Positions 1 through 10,090 of a DNA stretch of 64,000 bases are shown here, piece by piece. The notes below the pieces were generated by a model, which saw only the letters and a program-made list of their open reading frames with translations, made no database searches and was not told where the DNA came from. Numbering within the stretch: position 1 is the stretch's first letter; every line of letters starts with the position of its first letter. This stretch comes from Sialis fuliginosa (lineage: Eukaryota > Arthropoda > Insecta > Megaloptera > Sialidae). A program made the translations under genes and the position numbers. Location: NCBI GenBank assembly GCA_961205875.1, contig OY540813.1, forward strand, positions 18,199,001-18,263,000, given 5' to 3'.

Positions 1-1072
1 GAATTATGAAAAATGCTGATTTATCTGTGTTATTTTTTTTGTTTAAGAAATAAGGAATTTGTAAAATTTATATTTATGTCATTATTCTGACAATGTTTTT
101 TGTTTTTCATAATAATTCTTATTACAAGGAAAATCAATAGTTTTTTCAGTAAATCTATCACTACGTGACTGAAAGACAACGTAAATTGATAAAAGGTAAA
201 TAAATTAAAACTTTTCACAACCTGGAACCACTAAAGATATATCTTCAATCCAAAGGTTCTCAAATGATCGGAGTAATATAATTCTTATAAAATATCCATT
301 TATTATTCTCTAAGATATATAGATTCGTTATAACTATCAAGACAAAAATATAACTTACACTATAGAATAAAATTCAAGAAATCAAACAATATAGAAAATT
401 CAAAGAAAATAGATAGTAAAGTATTCATCTTTTCATATTCAACATACAGTCGTTTACATTTATACGTAACATAAAATTTTCCTCGATCAACATTCAATGA
501 ATTTGCTATCTCTTTTTAAACATGCATTTAAATGAAATATGTACCACGAATCTTCAATATCAAATATCTACAATCTGCATATATGTATACATATTTGTAT
601 GTACGTACATAAAACATTCTTTTTTAAAGTACGTATTTTAATTATATTAAACTACTTACAGAAAATATCGTTCATTTGCTGCAATAACGTCACAGATTTT
701 TTGAGTTGTTTATACAGGAAAAAACCATTCATATATGTACTGTATACAGCAAGAACGGCATATCTGAGCTTCTTTTACTAACTACGAGAGAGAAAACTAT
801 ATATCATATACAGTTATATCAATTGAAAACATTATACGTGTCTCCTGTAAAATCACAATTTTTGAGTTATGATGTTTTTGTAGCAAATAAGCGATAAATT
901 AAATATCAATATATTTTTATCTTTATCTGATATATTTTTTAAGATATTTAAATAATTTTTTAAATCAAATTAAATAAAGTACTTCACTGTTGTTACTAGA
1001 ATAAATATTTTGCATACGTCACATATAAGCAAAAAAATATCAACAGATACTAATTGAAAACCATCAAATATT
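1..1072. other. AT-rich non-coding stretch
   Basis: No gene, palindrome or recognisable repeat seen. Open frames on both strands are short and of low complexity. It probably belongs to the long receptor intron inferred from the exon at 52.4 kb. Confidence 0.5.
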
Positions 1073-1080
1073 CGTCTACT

Positions 1081-1429
1081 CAGTGGCGTAGTAAGAAAAA
1101 TTTTCGGGAGGGGTTAAGCTCGGGGGTCAAAATGATCTAAAATTTTATCTTATGACTAAAAAAAAAAAAAAGGTCACACAATTAAAATTTGAAGACCTTT
1201 TTTTTTAACCATATATACAGTTAACTATATTCTTCACTTAAAAATTATATAATTATTTCGTATACTTTAAGAACATTGAATATTTCGGGGGGGGGGGGGG
1301 GGGGTTATAATCACAAAAAAGGTCATTCAATTCAAAATTGTAATAATAATTTCATATATTTTAAGAACATAAAATATTTCGGGGGGGGGGGGGGTCAACC
1401 CCAAAACCCCCCCCGTTCCTACGCCACTG
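1081..1429. mobile_element. hAT-type MITE with 8-bp target duplication
   Basis: The element starts CAGTGGCGTAG and ends TACGCCACTG, so the termini are inverted repeats. It is flanked on both sides by the identical 8-mer CGTCTACT (1073-1080 and 1430-1437), the target-site length of hAT transposases. There is no coding capacity in 349 bp, so it must have moved with an enzyme supplied elsewhere. Inside are two imperfect copies of a unit reading roughly TTTAAGAACATNNAATATTTCG followed by a run of G: 18 G at 1287-1304 and 14 G at 1381-1394. The perfect duplication suggests a fairly recent insertion. Confidence 0.92.
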
Positions 1430-2040
1430 CGTCTACTTAATAAGCGGTGCTGTAACAACAATAACAAAGCCGCTACAAATACTTTATTGTTAAAACAATC
1501 TACAATCCCAATTTCATTACTACGTCCAGAGAGGTTGTTTTGTTTATCATTAATTACATTTTAAAACAGATAGAAATAATACGAATAATAGAACCACAAC
1601 AATAGACGTAGAGTTCATCATCGAAATGAAATCACGCGTCCTTCATGCAAGCAAATCAGCATGATAAATGGATTTAGCCGATGAATATTTGTTAGAATTA
1701 ATTAAATATGCAAATCATATCCTGGCCCAAACAAAACCGTTGCTAGGTAACGGTCCGGTGTGATCACATGACCAGAGTGGTGAACGACACAACAATGAAA
1801 TGGTTAAACAATTAATGCCGTTAGTTTACTAGTTGCTGAATTAAATTGTTTGGCAAATAAGCAAACGAAGCGTCGACACTAATGTTTCTTTACGCTAGTT
1901 TAAGTGTTTAGGGATCCTACAAGTTTTTCAATTTACTAAAGCAAAGTAATTAAACTAAATTCTAGCATTTGGTCCTAATAAAATATTCTACTACAATCAG
2001 CCAAAGCTTTTTTATGATTTCAACTTCTTGATAAGAAAGA
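1430..2040. other. Non-repetitive stretch with clustered factor-binding motifs
   Basis: No gene seen. From about 1600 to 1880 the base composition is less extreme and several known binding motifs cluster (see the regulatory entry at 1695-1780). Confidence 0.4.
1695..1780. promoter_or_regulatory. Candidate enhancer: homeodomain, POU and X-box motifs
   Basis: TTAATTAA (1698-1705, homeodomain-type palindrome) is followed by ATGCAAAT (1708-1715, a perfect POU octamer), GTTGCTAGGTAAC (1739-1751, close to the RFX X-box) and TCACATGA (1764-1771, an E-box of the MITF/TFE type). No repeat was seen here. The motifs are read directly; enhancer activity and the target gene are inference. If the receptor gene spans the window this is intronic. 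Confidence 0.3.
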
Positions 2041-2234
2041 ATAGAGCCCCGGGGTTCAACAAAAAACAATTGGAATCCCGCGTAGTATTTCATTAATAAA
2101 ACATTTTTTATTTCATTTAATTTCTTAAATAAAGGGTGGGGTGGGGATGTCCATGGAATGTAAGTATGAATAAAGATCAGCATTTTTTAATAATCGTGTA
2201 AGAGTTCCACGACAAAATACGTTAGGAACCACTG
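2040..2234 (-). mobile_element. hAT-like element fragment, one end
   Basis: Read on the minus strand it starts CAGTGGTTCCTAACG and continues into sequence like the edge of widespread insect hAT non-autonomous elements. I did not find a matching second end or a target duplication, so it is probably truncated. Confidence 0.4.
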
Positions 2235-2917
2235 TTGTAGATCAACCATGTTTTAAACACATTTAACAATAAGTAATGTATTTTCCATGTAGCTCCATTT
2301 ATATTTGATACGTTTATTGAAATTTCAGTCACAACTTTTCAATAGCTAGTCATTCACTCCAAACTTTTGTGAATAGATTTAGTACAACAATCAAAAACTA
2401 AACTAAAAAAAATCAGATTAAAACACGAGTAAATATGGATAGTTTTAGGTCTATTTATTCAACATTAAAACTCACATACATACAAATAATATATAAACGT
2501 TAAAAGTTAAAATAGGTATATCATTAATTGCATATTATGAAATGTGGAACATTGTGTAGATTTTCTTGTCATCTTGTTAATGACAACATGAATACATTTG
2601 TCAAAATAATTAATCATAGCGTATTTTAAACGTATAGTACAAATACCTGCCGTATATGTATAAGGGAAGGAAAGGACAAACCAGGACGCTTAACATTTAA
2701 ATGAGGAAGCATACTAAAATTTTAATTGGAAAAACAAAATGTGATTACTTATATATAATATTTTTTTATATATATTTATAACAAAAAAAAGCATCATTTT
2801 GTTATAATTATAAAGAATTGTTTTTTATTTTAAATAATAGACTAATATTTTTTTTATATCAATCATGTTTGGGGTAAAATCGTTATACATATATGTATAT
2901 ATTTATAATCAGACAAA
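2235..2917. other. AT-rich non-coding stretch
   Basis: Nothing recognised beyond short A or T runs and TATA-type dinucleotide tracts around 2750-2780 and 2885-2905. Confidence 0.5.
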
Positions 2918-3248
2918 TGCCCGGTATTATAAAGAATGTGCTTGAGTGTAATGCAAATTAGCTTCCAGTTAACACTATCTGCTAGGTATCAAATTGTTAT
3001 GAAATTGCTGGATATTTTAAAGCAGTGGTAATAAATGTATAATAATAATAAATGTTATGCATTTTATGAGGTACACTTGGCAGCACTTATTTTAAGTCGC
3101 TGAGTGTAAATATTGCGCATGCGTCAAGGTTTGATATGTATGATTTCATTCGCTACATCTAAGAATGTGTTGTCATTTATATTTAATACCTAGCAGATAG
3201 CGTCAGCTGGAAGTTAATTAGCATTTGTACTCAAGCAAATACCGGGCA
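2918..3248. mobile_element. Foldback MITE, TGYCCGGTATT family, copy 1
   Basis: The left arm begins TGCCCGGTATT and the right end, read on the other strand, begins TTGCCCGGTATT. Arms of about 70 bp share GCTTGAGT, CTTCCAG and ATCTGCTAGGTAT blocks. Flanks are AAA on both sides, compatible with a 3-bp duplication. The interior has ATTTTAAAGCAGTGGT and TATGAGGTAC blocks found again in copy 2 (46.4 kb). No coding capacity. The superfamily is not established; the 3-bp flanks would suit PIF/Harbinger. Confidence 0.8.
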
Positions 3249-6189
3249 AAAGGTTAATAAAAAAAACATCAATTATTAACAAATAAGTTCGAAAATAAAA
3301 ACTATTATAATTACATTATGTACAACAAGATAACATTAACGATATTTAAAACAAAAACCATATGTTATCTTACACATGTCCTTATCATGCCCACTATTTC
3401 GTTATGTATTTATAATAATTTATACATAACTATACAAAATATATGTATATAAAAATGTTCATGCTTTAAAAACTACATATAAGTGCTATCTATCTACATA
3501 ATATATAATCCATATTGCCATCTAAGAAGAGGAGATAAAATCTTAAATAAAAATCATATTTAAACAGCCATTTTCTGTCTGTCTGATCTCTAAACTTCTA
3601 CACCCACAACTCTGCCTTTTCTGTAAGATCATCACCCATTCATATCGATCCTGTCCCACAATAATAATGTACAGACATGTTCAGAATAAGAAATGCCTGC
3701 CAACAGAGCAACCCAAAATATTTGACCCGAAAATACCGATCTCATAACTCGGATTTGCCAATTTCGGTATTGAGCTTATAATAAGGATAATACTGCTTTT
3801 GCATATTTGTTATTTCAATTTATATTAACGGTATTATTTGTTGATAGTTGCTTATTTAGAAGATTTGATTTTTTTTGTAAGAGTATATTTTAAATGGTTA
3901 TGTATATTTAACAACCATATTGTTTTATTCTAATCATTATTGTTAGGCAACCCTCATTTTATTCAATATTTATTACATTTTTATACCATAAAATTTTTAA
4001 TTATATCAATATAATCTAGAAAAAAATAAAATAAAATGAGATTTATTTATTAAATCAATAAAAAAGATATATTGTCATTAAAAAAAATAGTTGAATGCTA
4101 TAGCAACGTAACTGATAGCTCCCAATTTTTTTAAGATTACTATTACATGGGAAATAATTTCTCTAAAAACTTTTACTAAAAAACATTTTTTTTTAAATAA
4201 TTAATATTTTAGAAAATGTTAGCAATATTCCATATTTTTGACTCACCTTGTATAGTTTCTATACGTCTCGACAAATACATGTAAAATAGAGAACAAAAAG
4301 TTCAACATTTAATTTTGAATAAACATTTTGTGAAACACTGGTACAATACAATAATTCATACATGCACACACTTGAACTGTTGTGTAATTTACTAGAGTGT
4401 CACTGACGAGGGATGTAGGAAAGAGGAACATGAAAGATGGCAGAAAGAAGGGCACAGGTTCAGATCCCAGTGTCGAAACCAGATAAATTATTTAGATGAT
4501 TTGGAAACGCGCTTTTCTCTGTCACTTTATTATTTTATTATAAGGATTGTAATTCTCTCATCGCCAATGAAATATTTATAACAAACATTCCAGCCCTTTC
4601 GAAACATATTTTGTACTTTGAAATATTTTTATCATCTCTCTGTGTTTGATATTTCATATCAAACGTAAAGGAATGAATCAAATTGTTAATTTAAATTCTG
4701 AAAAGTTTTCAACAATTTAATTCAGAATTATAAATTATTATAGTATTATTTGCTGAAACTTTACTGTGAAATCTATTAAACAGAAATGTTTAATAAATTT
4801 TAACCCTTTAATGCAGCACTCCTCATTACATTATTAGTGGCACCAAGTCTGTCTGATCTACAAATATTTATACTACTTTTAACGAGAAATTTTAAATTTT
4901 AAGAGTTAGTAAAAATAGTAACATAAGCTTGTTTAATTTTATTAATTATAATTATTACTTTCAAATTCTACAAAAATAAATAAAACCAAAAAATGATCTT
5001 GAAAACATCACTATTAATATTATCCATATTTATATAAGTATTAATTTAAGTTTCAGAAAACTTAAAAAAAACATTGTTTACATGGTATGAAACAAGTGGA
5101 GGTCTCACGTCTGATAGAGTTTTTCAGTAATATGTAATAAAAACTATACGAATAACAAGTATCACAATAAAAGACATCATAAAAATAAACGTCTATTGAG
5201 AAGAACACGCGTCTAGTACTCCATCACAAAACAGTTTTATTTAATTCTTTGGGGCCACCGCTGTAAAGTTAAGATTTTTTATTGTAGAAAGTTCACTTAA
5301 CATTAAAAATTAAATATATTAATGTAAACATGTATGATTGTATTTGTTGAAATACGTGTTAATTAAAAATTAAACAAGTATATGTTCATTTAATTAACAT
5401 TTGTTTTTACCTAGTTTTCTGGTATTATACATATAAACATTTGCCAGTAAATATTTTACATTGTCGAAAAATAATTTCAGTATAATTATTAAATATAACA
5501 TCATTAACTAATTGTTCTTTTATCAATATTGTATCCCAACCATTTCATATAATTAGTTCACTGCATATTATATATTGTATACCATAAATGTATTTACCCT
5601 CAGTTAATAAAATCAAATCCAATAAAGCATTAAAACAATGAGTTAAATGAAATAATGGCGTTTGCGTGTATATTTTATTTTCGTTAAAGAGAAACGATCT
5701 CACTATATATAATTTGTGGCTCTTCACGGTGAAAAGAAAAACAAGGGTTGAAAAAAAGTACAAAGAAAACAAGTCGGTATGTAATTTCGTAAATTATTTT
5801 ACTTTTACAAACTTCTTTTGTATTTAATTTTTAACTTCTGAACAGGAAGTTATTTTAATCAGTCCAAAAATCAAAATAAAAAATATCAACATATTTTTAT
5901 ATGTAAGCTACAACTACATTAATATCAACTTATATATTCGATTTCTCATTCATAAAAAATAATATTTGAAAAAACTAATTCAATTGAGAACGATGCATAG
6001 GTGAGTGAAGCCCTCTGCCTGGAGGTCCAAGGTAAGGGGAGAGTCAATGAGCTTTTTTTATCGTCAAAAAAATGTTTCGAGTCCTATCCAGTGTATAACA
6101 CGTGCTTTTGATTGAAATAATTGTTGTTTTTTTAATAACGAACTTAGATATACTCGTAAAAATAGGTAACTTTAGTTTACTTCCTCACA
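3249..6189. other. Long AT-rich non-coding stretch
   Basis: No gene recognised. Around 4451-4478 a GGTTCAGATCCCAG segment resembles a tRNA B-box but no A-box or cloverleaf is convincing. A hairpin repeat end lies at 5832-5852 (separate entry). Confidence 0.45.
5832..5880 (-). repeat. Hairpin repeat end (TAACTTC/GAAGTTA), copy 1
   Basis: A 21-bp near-palindrome (TAACTTC...GGAAGTTA, 5832-5852) followed by sequence that on the minus strand reads GATTTTTGGACTGATTA. The same end occurs on the plus strand at 10055-10090 and, more diverged, at 8290-8331. Three copies in 5 kb show a dispersed repeat family with a terminal hairpin; its class is unknown. Confidence 0.55.
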
Positions 6190-6700
6190 ATGGATGTAGT
6201 TTCAGAAACTCCTCCAGAGAAATCTAAAAAGCGTAAAGATATACCTAGCAAAAGGAAACGAAATCAGAAAAAGGCACAAAGGTAAGAAATAAGATTTGTT
6301 ATTATTGTTATTTACATCTTGTTGACTTTTTATAATAATTCTCTTAGATATCGAGTAAGCGAATTACCTGTGTATCCTACATGTGGCCACAAGACAAAGT
6401 CTTACCAATGCACTATACTGTCGATGAAGGATGTAAAAAAATTCCACAAGCAGTTTTATTCACTTGGAAATAAAATATCGCAGGATAATGTTTTATTAAA
6501 ATTTTGCTCTGTAGGCACAGAAGCGCGCGTTCGTAATCCTATTTCCAACAGGCCGAAAACTATGGCTATCTCATACTTCCTGACTAAAAATAAGGCGATG
6601 ATCTCAGTTTTTAAAAACGCTTTTTTGGGAATTCTCAATATAAAAAGGTATATGGTTGAAGGAGGTTTCTTTGAAAGGATATGGGGAAATCTCCACTTAA
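6190..6700 (+). pseudogene. Two-exon relic of a repetitive uncharacterised insect protein family
   Basis: Exon 1 runs from ATG at 6190 to 6281: it starts MDVVSETPPEKSKKRK and is very basic, like a nuclear localisation tail. A consensus donor (GGTAAGA) and acceptor (CTCTTAG) bound a 66-bp intron (6282-6347), and the frame is kept across the join. Exon 2 gives PTCGHKTKSYQC, then KKFHKQFYSLGNKISQDN, then SYFLTKNKAMISVFKNAFLGIL. The order of a Cys cluster, an FH-x2-FY-x-L-x-NK-x2-QD block and a V-x3-FL block matches, from memory, a high-copy insect protein family usually annotated as uncharacterised and thought to come from a DNA transposon. Similarity fades after about 6660, far short of a full-length member, and the frame there encodes only low-complexity sequence to a stop at 6771. 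A functional small gene is possible but less likely. Confidence 0.5.
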
Positions 6701-6779
6701 AAATATTCATAATTAAACTATTAAAACTCACTTCATATAAGTGCAATGTAAAAGCAATTAAAATATTTTGACCAGGGTC

Positions 6780-7000
6780 TAAATATGTACTTGGAATTGG
6801 AGCTATGCATAAATAAGAACAAATCTATTAAAGTACAAATAAAATTACTTCACATAAAATGTACTTAAATACAAGTACTTTACACAAAAATGTATGTCTG
6901 TAAGTGCACGTAAAATTGTTTAAAAATAATTATTTTAAAAAAAAACTATATTTAAGTACAAGCACAAAGTTATTTTGTTAATAGAGATAAATCACTGTAT
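6780..7000. repeat. AAGTAC-motif-rich region
   Basis: AAGTAC, GTACTT and close variants recur irregularly and on both strands over about 200 bp. A similar region lies at 26405-26700. Such arrays resemble transposase-binding subterminal repeats of hAT elements, but no termini were found here. Confidence 0.4.
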
Positions 7001-7930
7001 TACCTATTTGTACTTACTAATAATAAGTATATTTATAGCTCTGTTTAGGATAATAATATTACTCACGTGACATTAAAGTAAATCATAAAAAATGTTATAC
7101 CTACCTAATATTGTAATAATATATTTTTCATTTTCATTTTCATTTTCTTACCTTAAACAAAAAAATATGTAACAAACTCTGGTTATAAATATCATTCACA
7201 AAAGTGAATGCCATGAAAATTTAATGAGAAACTCACAAATGTGTAGAGAACAAGAAAATTCGAGAAAGAAATACGTCGTTCATAATTTTCCTATCGAACT
7301 ACGTGCGCATGCATTATACATTTTCTGACAACAAAATTTGGCAGCCCTATCTCAGAGGAACGAAAACATATACAATATACATACACGATATACGATATAT
7401 AGACGTATTTAGTAGAGGTCAGAATAATATAGTGTTAGTTTCCGAAAAACAATTACGTTTATTATATTATACCTAACACATATTTCTATTAAGATGAAAA
7501 TTTAAATTAACACCCATAGCACACATAATATGTTAGAATGGTTAAATATTATTAATATTAGAGCAGGTACCTACTGTATCAAAATTAGGTACTACAGAAA
7601 AAATCACACTATCACAAAATTTTCAAGTTTGTACGATTAAGACCATTAAAAGTGCGAGGAGCTTATGAAAGCAAATGTATAGCTTTTAATGAATTTAAAA
7701 ATATGCAAATTATCTACCCTTATATCTTCAACCAATTCATACTTCATTTCTTATTTTACACAAGATATTTTGTCCATACATTTGCTTTTATAGCGCCCCA
7801 CGCTTTTATTGATCTTAGTCATATAAACCTAAAAATTTTGAGGATAGCTGAAAATTTATTTTTTACTTTTCAGTGCATTTCTTATAAAAGCTTGTTTTAA
7901 AAAATTATTTTTTATTAATTTTTGTTTTCA
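7001..7930. other. AT-rich non-coding stretch
   Basis: No gene recognised. Open frames here have no family-like features. Confidence 0.45.
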
Positions 7931-7934
7931 AATT

Positions 7935-8332
7935 TTTAGTAACTGACTGACTAACTAACTAACCAGCAACTAACAAGTAAAGCTCGTCAAGCCCTTTCAT
8001 TTGATCAAGAGGGTTGTGAAATCTTGGAGCGTCCACTATATTGGATTTAGAATGACATCCCATAACAAATCGTATTCTACTCGTCAAAGGGGTTGTGAAG
8101 AAAAAAGTAATCCACCATCTTGGGGTGTCCGCCATATTGGATTTAAAATAATATTAGATATACTGTATTGTATTGTTATTAAACTTACACACGTGTACAA
8201 AATATCAAAGCTCTAGCTTAATTAGAATTAGTCAAAATTTTGATTGCAATATTTGACCTTAACATACTAACAAACAAAAAAAATTATTTCGGTTTTAAGA
8301 CCGTTGACAATAACTTCCTGTTGGGAAGTTAA
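7935..8332 (+). repeat. Dispersed repeat with terminal hairpin, copy 2
   Basis: Contains a CTGACTGACTAACTAACT tract, two imperfect copies of a unit reading CGTCAA...GGGTTGTGAA...TCTTGG...GTCC...ATATTGGATTTA (about 7985-8050 and 8080-8145), and ends in TAACTTCCTGTTGGGAAGTTA (8311-8331), a 21-bp hairpin. The hairpin end is shared with 10.07 kb and, inverted, with 5.83 kb. The direct unit duplication is visible by eye. Confidence 0.6.
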
Positions 8333-8470
8333 CATTATTAGAGCCTTTTAAATTATTATAACTTTTATATCAAAAAAATTTGCAAAGAATAAAAAGTGCT
8401 TATAATTAGCCAAATAATACAAATAAATAAAATTTAGAATTATTTATAATTTTTTTTTTATATTAAAAAT

Positions 8471-8774
8471 AAAACGGCCAAGTGCGTGTTAGGCACGCAC
8501 ATGATAGGTTTCCGTAGTCATTACGATTTATAAACAAGAATTATTTCAACGGACGCTCTGATAACGACATTTAAATGCAAATATATCGTGACTGAAGGGT
8601 TAAAATCAAAAGATCATTTAACAATTTTTGTTGCATTTTGGGAGACCTATCTAATGACATCCCACTCAATGGGTTAAGTGAAAAAAAAATGTGAGTTCAT
8701 TTCTCAGTCTATGGGAGGACGGACGGACATGGCGAAACTATAAGGTTTCCTAGTTTTCTACGGAAACCTAAAAA
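8471..8774 (+). mobile_element. CGGCCAAGTGCG dispersed element
   Basis: Starts ACGGCCAAGTGCGTGTTAGG and ends GGACGGACATGGCGAAACTATAAGG / TTTCTACGGAAACCTAAAAA (split here for length). This begin and end pair matches a short non-coding repeat very common in lepidopteran and some other insect genomes (recognised from memory). No coding capacity, and internally diverged. A short inverted match GGTTTCCGTAG / CTACGGAAACC lies near the two ends. Confidence 0.65.
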
Positions 8775-9725
8775 CAGCTTTTGTACGGGATCCTTTGATC
8801 AAATTATAATTCCAGCATTAAAAAAATATCTTCAATAATATATGTAATACATTATAATATATGCATATATGTATGTATATAAAAAGTTGAATAAAATAAA
8901 TTGTTATTTAAAATAAATCCACATTCTCCGATGAATCTCCACTGTATTCGTTACAAACAACAAAACAAGCAATGAGTTGGCAGAATACGTGGGGTGGGTA
9001 GGTCGAGTTGAACATGTGAGTGAAGTGAGGAGTGATGTATGGCGCAGAATAGATCGAACGACTCGTCGTAATGCATTGGGAGTAGCAATGATGTGAGACC
9101 CACGGCCGAGACGATGAATTAACTCCCACTCCTTACTCCCTGTACAAGTGACATATTTGTGCATTTTGTACGCACACAACAATATATCGAGTTATTTTAT
9201 GTGTTAGCTGAGGTATAAGAAAGAGTTATGGGTGTTATGCTAGAGGAGGGGGCTGGAAGTGATGTGGGTACCCCGCGGGGAGTATTGCTCACTAGGGAGT
9301 GCACGCACGTATATAACGTTGGTATTGTGAGTGAAATAATATCGAGAATGTGATGAAATATTTGATATGTGTGGGAAGAATATCTGGTGTGAGTAAATTC
9401 AGATTATTTAACAAATCGACTGTGTATTACTAAATAAACAAGTCGTGGGGTGGAGGGAGACCCTTTAGGTCCACACAATCAACTTTCCAGCATGGTATCT
9501 ACCAATACTTGAATACTTATTATTATTTATTGTTTCCATATAGTTTATGTGAATATTTTTTTAAATATATTTATGAAAAATTTTAATGGAATTTGTCAGA
9601 AATAAAACTCACCTTTGTATTATGAATATTAGCTATCTAATATCATAATGTCAATAATATTTGAATTTAATTTTTTTTCAAGAAAAAATGAATTGGTAGA
9701 CGTATTTATTAGTATTTAAAATTAT
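8775..9725. other. Non-coding stretch with a G-rich block
   Basis: From about 8990 to 9480 the plus strand is unusually rich in G and GTG/GAG triplets. Both strands have short open frames (minus 8904-9182) but no recognisable domain. It could be decayed coding DNA or a repeat; I cannot tell. Confidence 0.35.
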
Positions 9726-10090
9726 AATTTTAAGAGTGGTTTTCACCGCTTCAATTGCTGTTTAGGCACATATAAAAAATATATATACTATCATACATGT
9801 TTCATTATTTGTACTGTAGAATATTTTTGCTAAATTTCAAGTAAATCAGACCAAAAATAATTTTTTACTCGCACAAAACATTAATATCCCTTTTTACTCC
9901 CGTAGGGATTGAATTTCGAAAAATAATTTCTTTCAGATCATATTCACGTCAAGAAAATTCGATTGATACACACACACATACTTATAAATCTTTCTGAAAA
10001 AATTGTAAATATACTTGAATCATAAAAATATGTTGAAATTTTTTATTTAGATTTTCGAACTGATTACAATAACTTCCTCTTGGGAAGTTA
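9726..10090 (+). repeat. Dispersed repeat with terminal hairpin, copy 3
   Basis: The middle reads GATTGAATTTCGAAAAATAA, as in the repeat at 52.07 kb, and the end is GAACTGATTACAATAACTTC followed by the 21-bp hairpin at 10070-10090. It belongs to the same hairpin-ended family as 5.83 and 8.31 kb. Confidence 0.55.

Noticed and set aside
4451-4478. tRNA B-box-like GGTTCAGATCCCAG
   Set aside because: No A-box at proper spacing and no cloverleaf; single base mismatch in the B-box core.
8904-9182. Minus-strand frames of 73-92 codons
   Set aside because: Two frames overlap, neither shows a family motif, and the plus-strand reading is not convincing as a LINE either.
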